64,000 bases of DNA from Treponema bryantii. GTDB taxonomy: Bacteria; Spirochaetota; Spirochaetia; Treponematales; Treponemataceae. The DNA lies in NCBI RefSeq assembly GCF_036492245.1, contig NZ_AP025286.1:558001-622000 (forward strand). The letters run 5' to 3'. The notes under the pieces were generated by a model. The model did no database searches and was not told where the DNA came from. It saw only the letters and a list, made by a program, of their open reading frames with translations. Position numbers and translations under genes: made by a program. This document shows, one piece after another, positions 53,822 to 62,981 of the stretch (position 1 is its first letter; each line of letters opens with the position of its first letter).

Positions 53822-54490
53822 TTATAATTCTTCTAAGGTATCTTTGGGAATTTCAATAGTAGCAATGGTTTCTGTATCTGTCGTCTGGAACTGAAGATGA
53901 TCAGAAGCCAATCCTAACTTTTTCAACATAATCAAAACGGTTATAATTCCAAGGCCAGAGCCCTCTGTCTGATCAATATCATTGATGGCATCGGCCATGG
54001 TATTATAAACCTTTGTCTTTTCAATCTTTTCTTTGATTCGTTTATATTCAGATTCAGTAATTTTAGTATTATTCGAAACAGTAATTGAAATTACATCATC
54101 AGCTGAAAGCAGAAGGTGAACCTCAAGCTTTCCGGCTTCAAGTTCAGTTTCATAATGCAAAGCGTTTTCATCGAGAGTTTCCTTAAACTCCTTCATTCCA
54201 TGCTTATAATCATTTTCATCATTGATGTTCAGACTATGCTCTTTGAAGTAAATGCGCTTTGCATTAGCTTTGCTGGCATTGTCGAGAAGTTCAAATAGAC
54301 AATAAGAAAGATAGTTAAACAGATATTCCTGATTGCATTCCTGTAAGAATACTTTAAGAATCTTGAGAAAACGATCTTTCTGCTCTGGTGTAAGTGTATA
54401 GCAGAAGAAATCAACTGGTTTTCGTGATTGAACTGCGGCCTTTATGCTTTCAATATCTGCTTCACTTATAACTTTATTATCTACTTTCAT
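53822..54490 (-). CDS. GHKL ATPase-like protein, unknown function
   Basis: 222 residues, no membrane segment. FELLDNASKANAKRIYF resembles the N-box and EGSGLGIITVLIMLKKLG the G2-box of histidine-kinase-type ATPases, but there is no dimerisation/His domain and the G1-type DxGxG is not evident. It might be an anti-sigma-like or serine-kinase-type regulator. It is a single gene running toward the Rrf2 gene. Confidence 0.6.
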   Translation of the reverse strand: MKVDNKVISEADIESIKAAVQSRKPVDFFCYTLTPEQKDRFLKILKVFLQECNQEYLFNYLSYCLFELLDNASKANAKRIYFKEHSLNINDENDYKHGMKEFKETLDENALHYETELEAGKLEVHLLLSADDVISITVSNNTKITESEYKRIKEKIEKTKVYNTMADAINDIDQTEGSGLGIITVLIMLKKLGLASDHLQFQTTDTETIATIEIPKDTLEEL

Positions 54491-54549
54491 AACTTTAACC
54501 TGTGGTAATTTTAACTATATTATAACTCTAATTTATAAAAGTTCAACTA

Positions 54550-54571
54550 AAAAATAACCATGGTTATTTTT
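54550..54571 (-). terminator. AT-rich hairpin after the aldo/keto reductase gene
   Basis: Perfect 11-bp arms (54550-54560 with 54561-54571) ending in A5/T5. Placed 4 bp after the stop codon on the minus strand, it probably ends that transcript. Confidence 0.6.
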
Positions 54572-54574
54572 AAA

Positions 54575-55693
54575 TTACGACGAAAAAGCTGAAGAAACCT
54601 CTTTCAGAAGGTCAATAATCTTAAGTCCCTGTGGGCAATGACCCTGACAGTTACCGCATTCAACACATTCTGCAGGATTTCCAGTCTTCTTTAACTCCTC
54701 GTTGTAATGCCATTTGAACGATGCAATGCCATAGCGCTTGCTTTCGTTGTAAAGTTCAAACATACGTGGAATGTTAATCTTCATAGGACAGCCACCGTTT
54801 GTTTCATCAACACAATAGCGGCAGGCTGTACAAGGAATTGCAATTGTAGATTTAATAAGTTCAGTTGCTTTCTTTACACATTCCTGTTCTTCTGCATTGA
54901 GTGGAACAAAATCCTTCATGTAACTCATGTTGTCTTTGAGCTGTTCCATATTGCTCATACCACTGAGAACTACAAGAATATTGTCCATGCTTGCACAGTA
55001 ACGTACAGCCCAGCTTGCTACACTTGCATCTGGATTGTAGTCAGTAAATTTTTTTTTAGCATCCGGCATGATGTTTGCAAGACTACCGCCCTTAATTGGT
55101 TCCATAATAGATACAGGAATACCATAGCGCTTACAGATTTCGTAACATTTACGACTCTGAACATTGTCGCTTTCCCAGTCAATATAGTTAATCTGGAGCT
55201 GAACAAGTTCAACCTCAGGATGTTTGCTGAGCATCATCTCAAGAGCATCAGCAGAGTCGTGGAAACTGAAGCCAGGGTGCTTAATTTTTCCTTCTGCCTT
55301 CATTTTCTGCATCCATTCAAAAGCTCCGAGTTTTTCTGCTGTTGCAAAAACATCTCTGTTCAGGGCATGGAGGAAATAATAATCAAAATATTCAACTCCG
55401 CATTTTTTGAGCTGTTCATCAAAAGTCTTCTGAAGCTCTGCAGGATCTTTCATATTCCATAAAGGCATTTTGCTTGTAACCTGAAACTGTTCACGTGGAT
55501 ATCGTTTTGCAACAAGCTCACCGAAAACGCGTTCAGAAAAGCCACCGTGATATACCCAGGCTGTATCAAAATAGGTAAATCCTTCTGCCATGTATGCATC
55601 AATCATCTCTCGTGTTTTTTCAAGATCAATGTTTCCCCAGGTTTTATCTTCTGTGTAAGGAAGTCTCATCAATCCAAATCCAAGTTTCTTCAT
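54575..55693 (-). CDS. Aldo/keto reductase with C-terminal 4Fe-4S binding domain
   Basis: 372 residues. The TIM-barrel aldo/keto reductase begins with LGFGLMRLP and has the catalytic Asp/Tyr segment FDTAWVYHGG, Lys in TSKMPLW and His in YFLHAL. After about residue 285 the cysteine motifs CTACRYC, then CP, and CVECGNCQGHCP can hold two 4Fe-4S clusters. Such fused enzymes are common in anaerobes and probably reduce aldehydes or ketones with electrons from ferredoxin or NAD(P)H. AGGAGG precedes ATG. It is monocistronic. Confidence 0.88.
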   Translation of the reverse strand: MKKLGFGLMRLPYTEDKTWGNIDLEKTREMIDAYMAEGFTYFDTAWVYHGGFSERVFGELVAKRYPREQFQVTSKMPLWNMKDPAELQKTFDEQLKKCGVEYFDYYFLHALNRDVFATAEKLGAFEWMQKMKAEGKIKHPGFSFHDSADALEMMLSKHPEVELVQLQINYIDWESDNVQSRKCYEICKRYGIPVSIMEPIKGGSLANIMPDAKKKFTDYNPDASVASWAVRYCASMDNILVVLSGMSNMEQLKDNMSYMKDFVPLNAEEQECVKKATELIKSTIAIPCTACRYCVDETNGGCPMKINIPRMFELYNESKRYGIASFKWHYNEELKKTGNPAECVECGNCQGHCPQGLKIIDLLKEVSSAFSS

Positions 55694-55893
55694 ATGGGTT
55701 TTATCCTCCTGGAAAAAAATGTAAACATTTAAGCAATGTATGCCTTGATGTGGCCGTATACCATGTTTTTTTCCTTATTTATAAAAAGTATAAACTATAA
55801 ATGAGGATTCCGATTGTAAAAAACGTGATGTAAATTGTAAAAATATTATCGAAATCTTCAGAGAGCCCCTGTGTAAATATAAAGGAATTTTCT

Positions 55894-55922
55894 TTGTCAA
55901 TTTGAATTTCTTCTGTTACAAT
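55894..55922 (+). promoter_or_regulatory. Promoter of the 7TM/SpoIIE phosphatase gene
   Basis: TTGTCA (55894-55899), 17 bp, TACAAT (55917-55922). AGGA (55930-55933) then serves ATG at 55945. The 250-bp divergent gap shows no other clear element. Confidence 0.6.
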
Positions 55923-55944
55923 ATAAAGAAGGAAATTGTTTATA

Positions 55945-58041
55945 ATGAAAAATTGTTCTCTTTTGCGATTCAAGCCGCAACTTTTTTTGCTTGTTTTTTG
56001 TTTTCTTTTTTTGTTTTCTTCCTGCAAGGGTAAATCTGAGCCTCCAAGAATCTATCTTGATGATGCTTTTTACTGGGCACTTTCTGATGTTGACAGCACA
56101 ATAGATGATGCTATAAATCTGGATTATAAACATCTCGATAATATGGGCTACAAAAATCTTATGGATCTTGTTGGCCGTGATGGTGAATTTATCTGGCTGA
56201 AAGCAGATTTTGAACTTATTCCAGAACTTAAGAATGATGACCTTTCTATGGTCATTCCATATCTTCACTTTGCCGATGAACTTTATCTTAATGGCTTATA
56301 TATAGATGATTATGGAGTTATGGAGGCCGGCCTTTCTAATCCTATGATTCAGGAAGCCGGCTATGTAGCAAATCTTTTTGATTTTCCTGAACTTTATCTG
56401 AAGCAGGATGGAATCAACACAATTTATATCAAAGTATTCTGTCTTGGACATGCAACAATAACAGACGGTGTATTTATCGGTTTAAGACAGGATGGCTGGC
56501 GAACTTCAGATAATATGACATTCTGGAGATCCAGATTCTATATGTTCTTTGAAGGAATGATGATTCTTTGCGGTGTATTCTTCTTTATGCTTTACTTCAT
56601 GTTTGATAAGAATGTAAGCTACCGCCGTTTTGGAATTTTGAACTTCCTTACTGCATTGTTCTTCTCAATCTTCTTTATTACAGATATTCCATGGGCAGGT
56701 TTTCATGGAGGTATTCCATTCTTAATTTACGTTAAATTTGCTAAGAGTATCTGTTTCTTTGCAATTGAATTTGTTTTATCTATGTTTATCTGCAGCTTTA
56801 TAGAATATAAGTTGTCGAAATTTGGAACTGCGATTCAGTATCTTTCATTCTTAATCAGTACAACAATGGTACTGCTGTCTCCAGATTATGTATGGCTGTT
56901 TTCTAAGACTCTGGTAATGATTCCAATTTCATGCTTTGGATTGCTTTGTTCTATAGCTTATACAATCATAAGTCTGAAAAATCTTAAAGTTCAAACAAAG
57001 GCCCGTTTTGTACTTATTGCAATGGGTGTTTTGTTCTCGATAATGGGTGTTGATATCATCATAAAAGGTGCTTTCCGAAATATCAAAATGCCGTTCATTT
57101 CCATTTTTGGATTGACTGCTGTGATTATTGTATTCTTCGTTTATTTCTGTCGTGATTACAGTAAGATTGCCCGCCGCCTTGAGTATCTGAATAAAGGGCT
57201 TGAAGATGAAATTAAACTTCAGACAGAAAAACTTACTACAGCAAATAAAAGCCTTCAGCATGACCGTGAGATTTCCCTCAAAGATATGAAAATGGCTGCG
57301 ATTGTTCAGAAAAAGTTCTTCCATGCGCCTGAGCATTCGCTTAAAAACTGGGATTTTGCAGTTCGTTATGAACCTCTTTCAATCGTTTCTGGAGATCTCT
57401 TTAATTTCTATCACGAAGAAGATCTCTTAAATGGTATTTCACTTTTTGATGCTTCTGGACATGGTGTTGCTGCGAGTCTTGTGACAATGCTTGCTGAAAA
57501 TATCATTCAGCAGACTTATTGTGAAACCCTTGAGAGTGGAGAACGGGTTGCAGATGCCCTCAAGCTTATCAACGAACGATTTATTGAAGCTAAGGGTGAA
57601 ATTGAAAACTACCTTACAGGTATTCTGTTAAGTACAAAAGAAAATTCAGATGGCAGCTGTACTATGGTTATGTCAAATGCGGGGCACCCGTATCCTCTGT
57701 ATTACAATGCTAAAGAAAAGGTGGTTGAAGAGCTGCTTCCTTCTGCCGATATGCCGTATACAGGACCTGTCGGATTAAGCGGACTTGGCGTAGAATTCTC
57801 TGAAATGGAATTTACAATGCAAAGCGGAGATATTCTGTTCCTTTTTACTGATGGTATTACAGAAATGCTGAATGACAAGAAACTTGATTTTGGAATTGAT
57901 CCTATTAAGGCTATTATTGAAAAATATAACTCTGAAAGTGCAGAACAGATTATTTCCAGAATTATGGATCGTATGGAAGAGTTTATAGCAGACACACCTC
58001 GTGTAGATGATGTGTCTGTTATAATTCTTAAACGAGCTTAA
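55945..58041 (+). CDS. 7TM-DISM receptor fused to SpoIIE-type PP2C phosphatase
   Basis: 698 residues from ATG at 55945; a TTG three codons earlier lies too close to AGGA. A lipobox-like FSSC ends the hydrophobic leader. Residues 30-190 form a periplasmic jelly-roll of the 7TMR-DISM kind (ADELYLNGLYIDDYG), seven helices span about 190-400, a coiled coil follows (DEIKLQTEKL), and the C-terminal 230 residues are a SpoIIE phosphatase (LSIVSGDLFNFY, FDASGHGVAASLVTML, MSNAGHPYPLYY, LFTDGITEM, RVDDVSVIIL). It likely dephosphorylates an anti-sigma-factor antagonist in response to an external ligand. Convergent with cstA (4-bp overlap). Confidence 0.87.
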   Translation: MKNCSLLRFKPQLFLLVFCFLFLFSSCKGKSEPPRIYLDDAFYWALSDVDSTIDDAINLDYKHLDNMGYKNLMDLVGRDGEFIWLKADFELIPELKNDDLSMVIPYLHFADELYLNGLYIDDYGVMEAGLSNPMIQEAGYVANLFDFPELYLKQDGINTIYIKVFCLGHATITDGVFIGLRQDGWRTSDNMTFWRSRFYMFFEGMMILCGVFFFMLYFMFDKNVSYRRFGILNFLTALFFSIFFITDIPWAGFHGGIPFLIYVKFAKSICFFAIEFVLSMFICSFIEYKLSKFGTAIQYLSFLISTTMVLLSPDYVWLFSKTLVMIPISCFGLLCSIAYTIISLKNLKVQTKARFVLIAMGVLFSIMGVDIIIKGAFRNIKMPFISIFGLTAVIIVFFVYFCRDYSKIARRLEYLNKGLEDEIKLQTEKLTTANKSLQHDREISLKDMKMAAIVQKKFFHAPEHSLKNWDFAVRYEPLSIVSGDLFNFYHEEDLLNGISLFDASGHGVAASLVTMLAENIIQQTYCETLESGERVADALKLINERFIEAKGEIENYLTGILLSTKENSDGSCTMVMSNAGHPYPLYYNAKEKVVEELLPSADMPYTGPVGLSGLGVEFSEMEFTMQSGDILFLFTDGITEMLNDKKLDFGIDPIKAIIEKYNSESAEQIISRIMDRMEEFIADTPRVDDVSVIILKRA

Positions 58042-59744
58042 GCGTTCTTTTTCTGCTTAGCGAATGTCTGTACGCCTTCGATAACGAGGATAACAGCGAG
58101 CACTGCCATAGCAAGAGCGAAGAGCAGCTGGAACCAGTTACCCCAGAAGAATGCATTTGGAGCACCAGCACACATAGCTTTTACCTTACCAATGATTGTA
58201 AGAACAAGCTGTGTAAGTGTTGCTGCAAGCATGAATACCATTGGGATGAAGAACATCTTGTTGTTCTTTCCAGCCTGACCAAGCCATGCTGCAACTGCCA
58301 TCAAAGCAATACCTGCGAGGAGCTGGTTAGCAGCACCAAAGAGACCCCAGATTGCTGAAAGCTTGAGACCACCAAGGATACAACCAATAACAACCATAAG
58401 ACATGTACCGAACAATGGGTTAGCAAGAAGTTTGCGGATTCCCTTAGCGTCTTTCCATGTTGCTTCTCCGTCCTTAAGGAACAATTCAGAGAACATGAAG
58501 CGGCTGAGACGTGTACCAGTATCAAGAGAAGTAAGAGCGAATACAGAAACTGCAAGTGTAAGAAGAGCATAGATTGTATTGTAAGCGCTTGAACCTTCTT
58601 TTCCGAACAATGTAGCAAGACCAGCACCGAATGCTGCAGATGGAGAACCGAATCCGTTAGCCTTGTACTTGTCGAATACCATACCAACAGCAATCAAAGA
58701 AATGATACCAAGGGCAGATTCAATAAGCATTGAACCATAACCGATAGCCTTTGCGTTCTTTTCGCTGTCGAGCTGCTTAGAAGAAGTACCTGTAGAAATC
58801 AATGAGTGGAATCCTGAACATGCACCACAAGCAACTGTAATGAAGAGTGCAGGGAACATAGTACCAATATTTGTCTTCCATCCTGTGAAAGCAGGAATTG
58901 TGAATGTAGCACTTCCTGTGATTGGTGATGCAACAATTCCAACAAATGCAAGAGCAATCATTGCATAAAGGAGGAATGATGAAAGGTAATCACGTGGCTG
59001 GAGGAGAATCCAAACAGGAACAAGAGAAGCAACTGCAATATAAATACCAATAAATACAATCCATGCAGTACGGCTCATAGCAAAACCAACGTTCAATCCA
59101 AGAATAGTAATGAGAACGATTCCAACAAGTCCGATGATTGTAGCTGGAAGAGTCTTAAGACCGCATTTATTTGTAAGGATACCGTAAACAATAGCAAGTA
59201 CAATGAAGCACAAAGAAATCATAGCTGTTGTCTGGTTTCCGTTAGGATTTGTTACAAATCCGAATGAACCGGCTGCAGAGAAGAAAGTTCCTGCAACAAC
59301 GTTTACGAAAGAAGCAATTACAAGGATAAGTACGAGCAGGGCAAAAATGATGAAAAGTTTCTTTGCTTTAGAACCCATTGAAGACTTAATGATTTCTCCA
59401 ACAGATTTTCCATCGTGACGAAGTGAAGCAAAAAGTGAACCAAAGTCCTGAAGACCGCCGAAGAAAATACCTCCGACTACACACCAAAGGAATACTGGAA
59501 CCCATCCGAAAACAGCTGCCTGAATAGGGCCGTTAATTGGACCTGCACCTGCAATAGATGAGAAGTGATGTCCCATCAAAACGGCAGGTTTAGCCGGAAC
59601 GTAGTCTACACCGTCATTCATTTCATTTGCCGGTGTCTTTCTTGTAGGGTCGATTCCCCACTGTTTTGCAAGCCAAGAACCATAGAAAATATAGCCGGCC
59701 AGAAGCAAAACGATTGCAGCAATAATAATTAATAATGCTGTCAT
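58038..59744 (-). CDS. cstA: Carbon starvation protein CstA, peptide/pyruvate transporter
   Basis: 568 residues with some 15 membrane helices. The N-terminus has the family pattern YGSWLAKQWGIDPTRKTPA, then DYVPAKPAVLMGHHFSSIAGAGPINGP, which is diagnostic for CstA. CstA-family carriers import peptides or pyruvate under carbon limitation. GAGGAGG precedes ATG. Located 69 bp after the conserved hypothetical gene on the same strand. Confidence 0.93.
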   Translation of the reverse strand: MTALLIIIAAIVLLLAGYIFYGSWLAKQWGIDPTRKTPANEMNDGVDYVPAKPAVLMGHHFSSIAGAGPINGPIQAAVFGWVPVFLWCVVGGIFFGGLQDFGSLFASLRHDGKSVGEIIKSSMGSKAKKLFIIFALLVLILVIASFVNVVAGTFFSAAGSFGFVTNPNGNQTTAMISLCFIVLAIVYGILTNKCGLKTLPATIIGLVGIVLITILGLNVGFAMSRTAWIVFIGIYIAVASLVPVWILLQPRDYLSSFLLYAMIALAFVGIVASPITGSATFTIPAFTGWKTNIGTMFPALFITVACGACSGFHSLISTGTSSKQLDSEKNAKAIGYGSMLIESALGIISLIAVGMVFDKYKANGFGSPSAAFGAGLATLFGKEGSSAYNTIYALLTLAVSVFALTSLDTGTRLSRFMFSELFLKDGEATWKDAKGIRKLLANPLFGTCLMVVIGCILGGLKLSAIWGLFGAANQLLAGIALMAVAAWLGQAGKNNKMFFIPMVFMLAATLTQLVLTIIGKVKAMCAGAPNAFFWGNWFQLLFALAMAVLAVILVIEGVQTFAKQKKNA

Positions 59745-59787
59745 TTGAACTTACCTCCTCGTAAATTCGCATAAGTTTTTATAATAT

Positions 59788-59820
59788 AAAAAAAATCTTC
59801 GTCGGGAGAGAGTCACGACG
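59788..59820 (-). terminator. Possible weak terminator after the 167-residue hypothetical gene
   Basis: CGTCG/CGACG arms (59816-59820 and 59800-59804) span the stop codon, followed on the minus strand by AAGA and eight T. The stem is short, so read-through into cstA is likely. Confidence 0.35.
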
Positions 59821-60316
59821 GACTTTTTATATTCTTGTTAATGAGCTTTGCATAATCCTTGCCCTGACGATTTGTGTAAATTGTCATATCCGTAGTGTTG
59901 CATACGGCAAGCTTAAAATGGCTCCAGCCGTGAAAACTGAATTTATAGGATTTATAAAGCTTTGTTTTTTTGATTGTGATTGCAGTTTCAGGAGAAATCG
60001 ATTTCGTAAAAATCAAAAGGGTAACATCTGAATTGCGATGTCCGTTATATGGATGAACTTTTGCAAGTCCCGCATTCCAGGCAGTATTTACGAGTTCTTC
60101 GAGCTTTTCAGAGGTTAGTTCATCAGGAGAAGCAAAGTAAACGAATTCGTTGGAATCTATGTCAGCAATATGTGCTGAACGTACAAGAAAATACTGTTCA
60201 TTATGAGAACGGAATTCTGCTTCGGAGCAGAAGGGAGGGGTTATATCTTCGTTTTTTACTGTATAATACCGCTCAAAGGCAGGCAATAACTTTTTTATGA
60301 CCTCGGAAGGTTCCAT
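59813..60316 (-). CDS. Conserved-looking hypothetical protein
   Basis: 167 residues, soluble, AAGGA before ATG and a good promoter upstream. It opens with EPSEVIKKLLPAFERYYTV and has a mixed alpha/beta pattern with FVYFASPDELTSEKLEELV, LLIFTKSISPETA and FSFHGWSHFKLAV. The closing stretch TIYTNRQGKDYAKLI is basic. I recognise no family. Its position before cstA suggests co-transcription in part. Confidence 0.65.
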   Translation of the reverse strand: MEPSEVIKKLLPAFERYYTVKNEDITPPFCSEAEFRSHNEQYFLVRSAHIADIDSNEFVYFASPDELTSEKLEELVNTAWNAGLAKVHPYNGHRNSDVTLLIFTKSISPETAITIKKTKLYKSYKFSFHGWSHFKLAVCNTTDMTIYTNRQGKDYAKLINKNIKSPS

Positions 60317-60336
60317 CGGGTATTCCTTGTATTATA

Positions 60337-60365
60337 AGTATATGGCATGACTTATTAAGTGTCAA
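60337..60365 (-). promoter_or_regulatory. Promoter of the 167-residue hypothetical gene
   Basis: On the minus strand TTGACA (60365-60360), 17 bp, TATACT (60342-60337). The spacer contains the palindrome ACTTAATAAGT. Confidence 0.7.
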
Positions 60366-60417
60366 TAAAGAGTTTTAGTCTGACTGAATTTTATTGAGTG
60401 GTGCTTTATTTTTTTTC

Positions 60418-60855
60418 CTATTTTCTTGCGGTCCAAGCGTTATTAACGGATTCAAGTTCGTAGTATTCTCGTTTGTCTGGATCGGAAATCTGAATAAGTA
60501 AGCGATATTGTGTCCAGCTCAATTGGGAACGCAGTGTGTTCCCAATTGGATAAAATCGATAAATTTGCCTGCAAAATTTTAATTGACGTACAGAAAATCC
60601 ACTGCCAAATTCAACTTCAAGTTTTTCAGCAAGTGTCTTTACAAGATATGTTCCATAATCTGCACGATCTTTACCTTGCTGTTCTTCTTCAAATATACGT
60701 CTTCCAAGATTCCAGTACATTTGAACCCAGCAAAAATCAACACTTCTGACAGCGTTTGTACGTGCTGCATTAATAATTTTTCTGGCATCTTCCAGAATGT
60801 TCTTCGATTGAAAATAGTTAGATTGGTTAATAGATTTTTCCATACCATACCTCAT
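60418..60855 (-). pseudogene. Truncated DUF1016/YhcG-family protein (N-terminal domain only)
   Basis: 145 codons encode the DUF1016 N-terminal domain (VDFCWVQMYWNLGRRIFEEEQQG, FGSGFSVRQLKFCRQIYRFYP, LSWTQYRLLIQISDPDKREYYELES) and stop at NNAWTARK. Full-length YhcG proteins continue from this point (W-T/S-x-R-x-LERQI) into a PDDEXK nuclease domain of about 200 residues. Here that half is missing and AT-rich sequence follows. The remnant lies in an accessory AT-rich stretch. It may be dead or, if expressed, a DNA-binding fragment. Confidence 0.75.
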
Positions 60856-61135
60856 GAGTTATTGGATTTTCAGCACCAGTCCAACCCCAGGCCTGAATTA
60901 TGGTAAAGAAAAATAAAAAAAATTAAATGTAGATAGAACCGCACATACTAAAAAATACAGATAATTGTTGGATATGGTCTTCTGTGCAGCAGGCTTTACG
61001 CTTTCAATATATATAATGTTTTAGGAATAGACAATGCTTTACCCCTTAAAAATTAAAATTATTTGGTATAATATTGGAATTGATACGGAAGAATTTACGT
61101 AAATAACTTCAGTAAAGGAAATTACAAAAAATATA

Positions 61136-61489
61136 TTGAAGAAAATGAATATTATTATTTTGATCCTTAGTTCTATAGATATTTCATTGATTTATATAAA
61201 TGATTATATAAATTCTATGCTTATTGGTGAAATTATTTTTGATATTTCGGGAGGGCTTTTTTCATTTTTTGTATTAAATTTTCTATATTCAAGGAATGAA
61301 AAAGTAGTAATCATTTTGCGATATATATTACTATTTTTTTCTTTCTTTATTTTAATAGTATTAATTGTTTGTTTTATAAAAAGAGATTTTAATAGATTAT
61401 CCAATAGGTTATCTCCATTTATACCTTTTACATTGGCTTATTTTGGTATTGTTATTCGGCAAAAACTTGAAGATAAATATATAATATAA
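61136..61489 (+). CDS. Small hydrophobic membrane protein, unknown
   Basis: 117 residues or 114 from an ATG at 61145; the TTG at 61136 and the ATG are both weakly placed behind AAGGAAA. Three to four membrane helices with few charges. Codon use and base composition are much more AT-rich than in the flanking housekeeping genes. A -10 box TATAAT at 61067-61072 could drive it. The next gene follows after 43 bp. No function is recognised. Confidence 0.45.
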   Translation: MKKMNIIILILSSIDISLIYINDYINSMLIGEIIFDISGGLFSFFVLNFLYSRNEKVVIILRYILLFFSFFILIVLIVCFIKRDFNRLSNRLSPFIPFTLAYFGIVIRQKLEDKYII

Positions 61490-61532
61490 ATATTACCTCA
61501 TTAAGTTATATTCTATTCTAGGAGTTATATTT

Positions 61533-62588
61533 ATGAAAAATTATTTTATTTTTCTTTTATTATTAATTTCTACAAAACTATTTGCAATTGATAGTTATAA
61601 GTTGAATGTTAATGGTTTTGAAACTAATTATTATTATTTAAGAAATGATATTCCATTTATGGAACAGCCAGAAAAAAGTGGAAAAATTATTGGTAAACTA
61701 AATCAAGATAATGAAATATATGTGAATGAAAAAGAAAGTTTAGATGATTGGCTGTATTGCTATGTACCAAAATATGAAAAATATGGTTATTGTTCTAAGG
61801 AATATTTAAAAAGAAAAAATTCTTTTTCTAGTGTTATGTACAAATTATGTGAAAATGATAAAGAAGCAATTGATATGGTAAAAAATCATCAAGTGAATTC
61901 TTGTGAAATAGATAAAATTTTTTATTGGTTTAAAGATCAAAATGAAGAAACAATTCTTAAAATGATAAAATATGCCTATGAATGTGGTAGTTTTGAATAT
62001 GGTAGTACAACACCTTTGAATGAGGCTACAATAAATAATTATAATAAGATTGTTGATTATTTATTAAGTGTGCCAGAATATAAAAAAGATATTAATTCTA
62101 AAAAATATGATCAATATGCTCCACCTTTATTTTGGGCTATATCAAATTGTAATATTGAAATTATGGAAGAATTATTACAAAACGGTGCTAACCCTAATTT
62201 TACAACAGCTGATAATAAAAACGCTTACAAAATACTTGATGATCGTATAAAAAATAATAAAATTTCAATAGAAGTTGCAAATGAATTAAAACAAATGTTA
62301 TCAGATTACGGCTATCAGTTTGAAAATCCAAATAATATTAAAATTGACGATAAACTGACAGTAACAGAAAACCTTAGACTCAGAACGGTTCAAGGAGCTG
62401 GTTTAATCATAACAACAATAAAGCAAGGTTCACCTGTAAAAGTTAAATTGCTTGGAAAATATGAAGTAATTGATGGCATAAACAGTAGATGGTTTTATAT
62501 TGAGGTTATGGATGGAGCTAAAGACCGGGAAGATAATTCTATAAAACAAGGTACTTCCGGCTGGTGTTATGGTGGATATTTAGAATAG
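61533..62588 (+). CDS. Exported ankyrin-repeat protein flanked by SH3-like domains
   Basis: 351 residues with a signal peptide (cleavage near KLFA-ID). Residues 30-90 look like a bacterial SH3 domain (IPFMEQPEKSGKIIGKLNQD, then KYGYCSKEYL). Residues 110-265 contain ankyrin-type helices (TPLNEATINNYNKIVDYLL, PPLFWAISNCNIEIMEELLQ, NGANPNF). The C-terminus is a second SH3-like domain (LTVTENLRLRTVQGAG, ending GWCYGGYLE). It probably binds peptidoglycan or partner proteins in the periplasm. It is strongly AT-rich, suggesting recent acquisition. AGGAG lies upstream of ATG. Confidence 0.7.
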   Translation: MKNYFIFLLLLISTKLFAIDSYKLNVNGFETNYYYLRNDIPFMEQPEKSGKIIGKLNQDNEIYVNEKESLDDWLYCYVPKYEKYGYCSKEYLKRKNSFSSVMYKLCENDKEAIDMVKNHQVNSCEIDKIFYWFKDQNEETILKMIKYAYECGSFEYGSTTPLNEATINNYNKIVDYLLSVPEYKKDINSKKYDQYAPPLFWAISNCNIEIMEELLQNGANPNFTTADNKNAYKILDDRIKNNKISIEVANELKQMLSDYGYQFENPNNIKIDDKLTVTENLRLRTVQGAGLIITTIKQGSPVKVKLLGKYEVIDGINSRWFYIEVMDGAKDREDNSIKQGTSGWCYGGYLE

Positions 62589-62596
62589 AATAAACG

Positions 62597-62614
62597 ACAT
62601 TTTCATGAAAATGT
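62597..62614 (+). terminator. Weak AT-rich hairpin after the ankyrin gene
   Basis: ACATTTTC/GAAAATGT dyad nine bases after the stop codon, followed by TATT; a possible terminator with a poor T-run. Confidence 0.35.
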
Positions 62615-62681
62615 TATTAATCAAGGTTCTTTGATATTTCAAAAACGCAATTCAAATAAGACATAGTTGTTTGAGACGTTA

Positions 62682-62885
62682 TGAAAAGGTTAGCGATTGT
62701 AGTACCTAGGGAACGGCACTGCGTAGCAGGGCAAAAACAATCCTGTGGATTGTTTTTAGTGAGTCTTCGAGCAACTGTGTTGCGAAGGGCTAAGCAGTCC
62801 CGAAGCGAAGCTGAGTGGATGAGCCGCGTTAGACGGCGAAGTACGGAAAGCGCGACCGGCTGCGAAGCTGCCGGGAACCACCGGA
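62682..62885. repeat. GC-rich mosaic of short palindromes, probable dispersed repeat
   Basis: About 200 bp, clearly GC-richer than its surroundings, built from hairpins: CTGC-GTA-GCAG (62718-62728), an 11-bp-arm hairpin (62732-62756, loop TGT), CTTCG...GTTGCGAAG (62764-62786) and CCGGC...GCCGG near 62859-62877. GCGAAG/GCGTAGC motifs recur. The 78-codon reading frame across it is not protein-like. The core TGCGTAGCA also occurs in the palindromic insert at the end of pta, which suggests one family of small palindromic elements. Confidence 0.6.
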
Positions 62886-62896
62886 ATATGATAAAT

Positions 62897-62932
62897 AAAA
62901 AAGCCCCTGAACTCTAAAACAAGCTCAGGGGC
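62897..62932 (-). terminator. Rho-independent terminator of pta
   Basis: GCCCCTGA (62903-62910) and TCAGGGGC (62925-62932) with six T on the minus strand. It lies beyond the duplicated pta tail and is probably the original terminator. Confidence 0.85.
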
Positions 62933-62951
62933 GAAGTGTCATATTATTGTT

Positions 62952-62981
62952 TTATGCCTGAAGTGCAGTAACTGCAACTGT
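62952..62981 (-). repeat. Displaced second copy of the pta 3' end
   Basis: These 30 bases encode TVAVTALQA and a stop in the pta reading sense, identical in protein to the true end of pta at 63030-63059. The six base differences fall in five codons (ACA/ACG, GTT/GTG, ACT/ACA, CTT/TTG, GCA/GCC) and are all synonymous. Confidence 0.8.

Noticed and set aside
60639-60905. Alternative frame opposite the start of the DUF1016 remnant reading WGWTGAENPITHEVW
   Set aside because: It looks slightly protein-like, but it overlaps the DUF1016 domain in another frame and I can name no family, so it is not annotated.
62681-62917. 78-codon frame across the GC-rich mosaic
   Set aside because: The translation is Arg-rich low-information sequence spanning several hairpins and ends inside the pta terminator; it is a by-product of the repeat.
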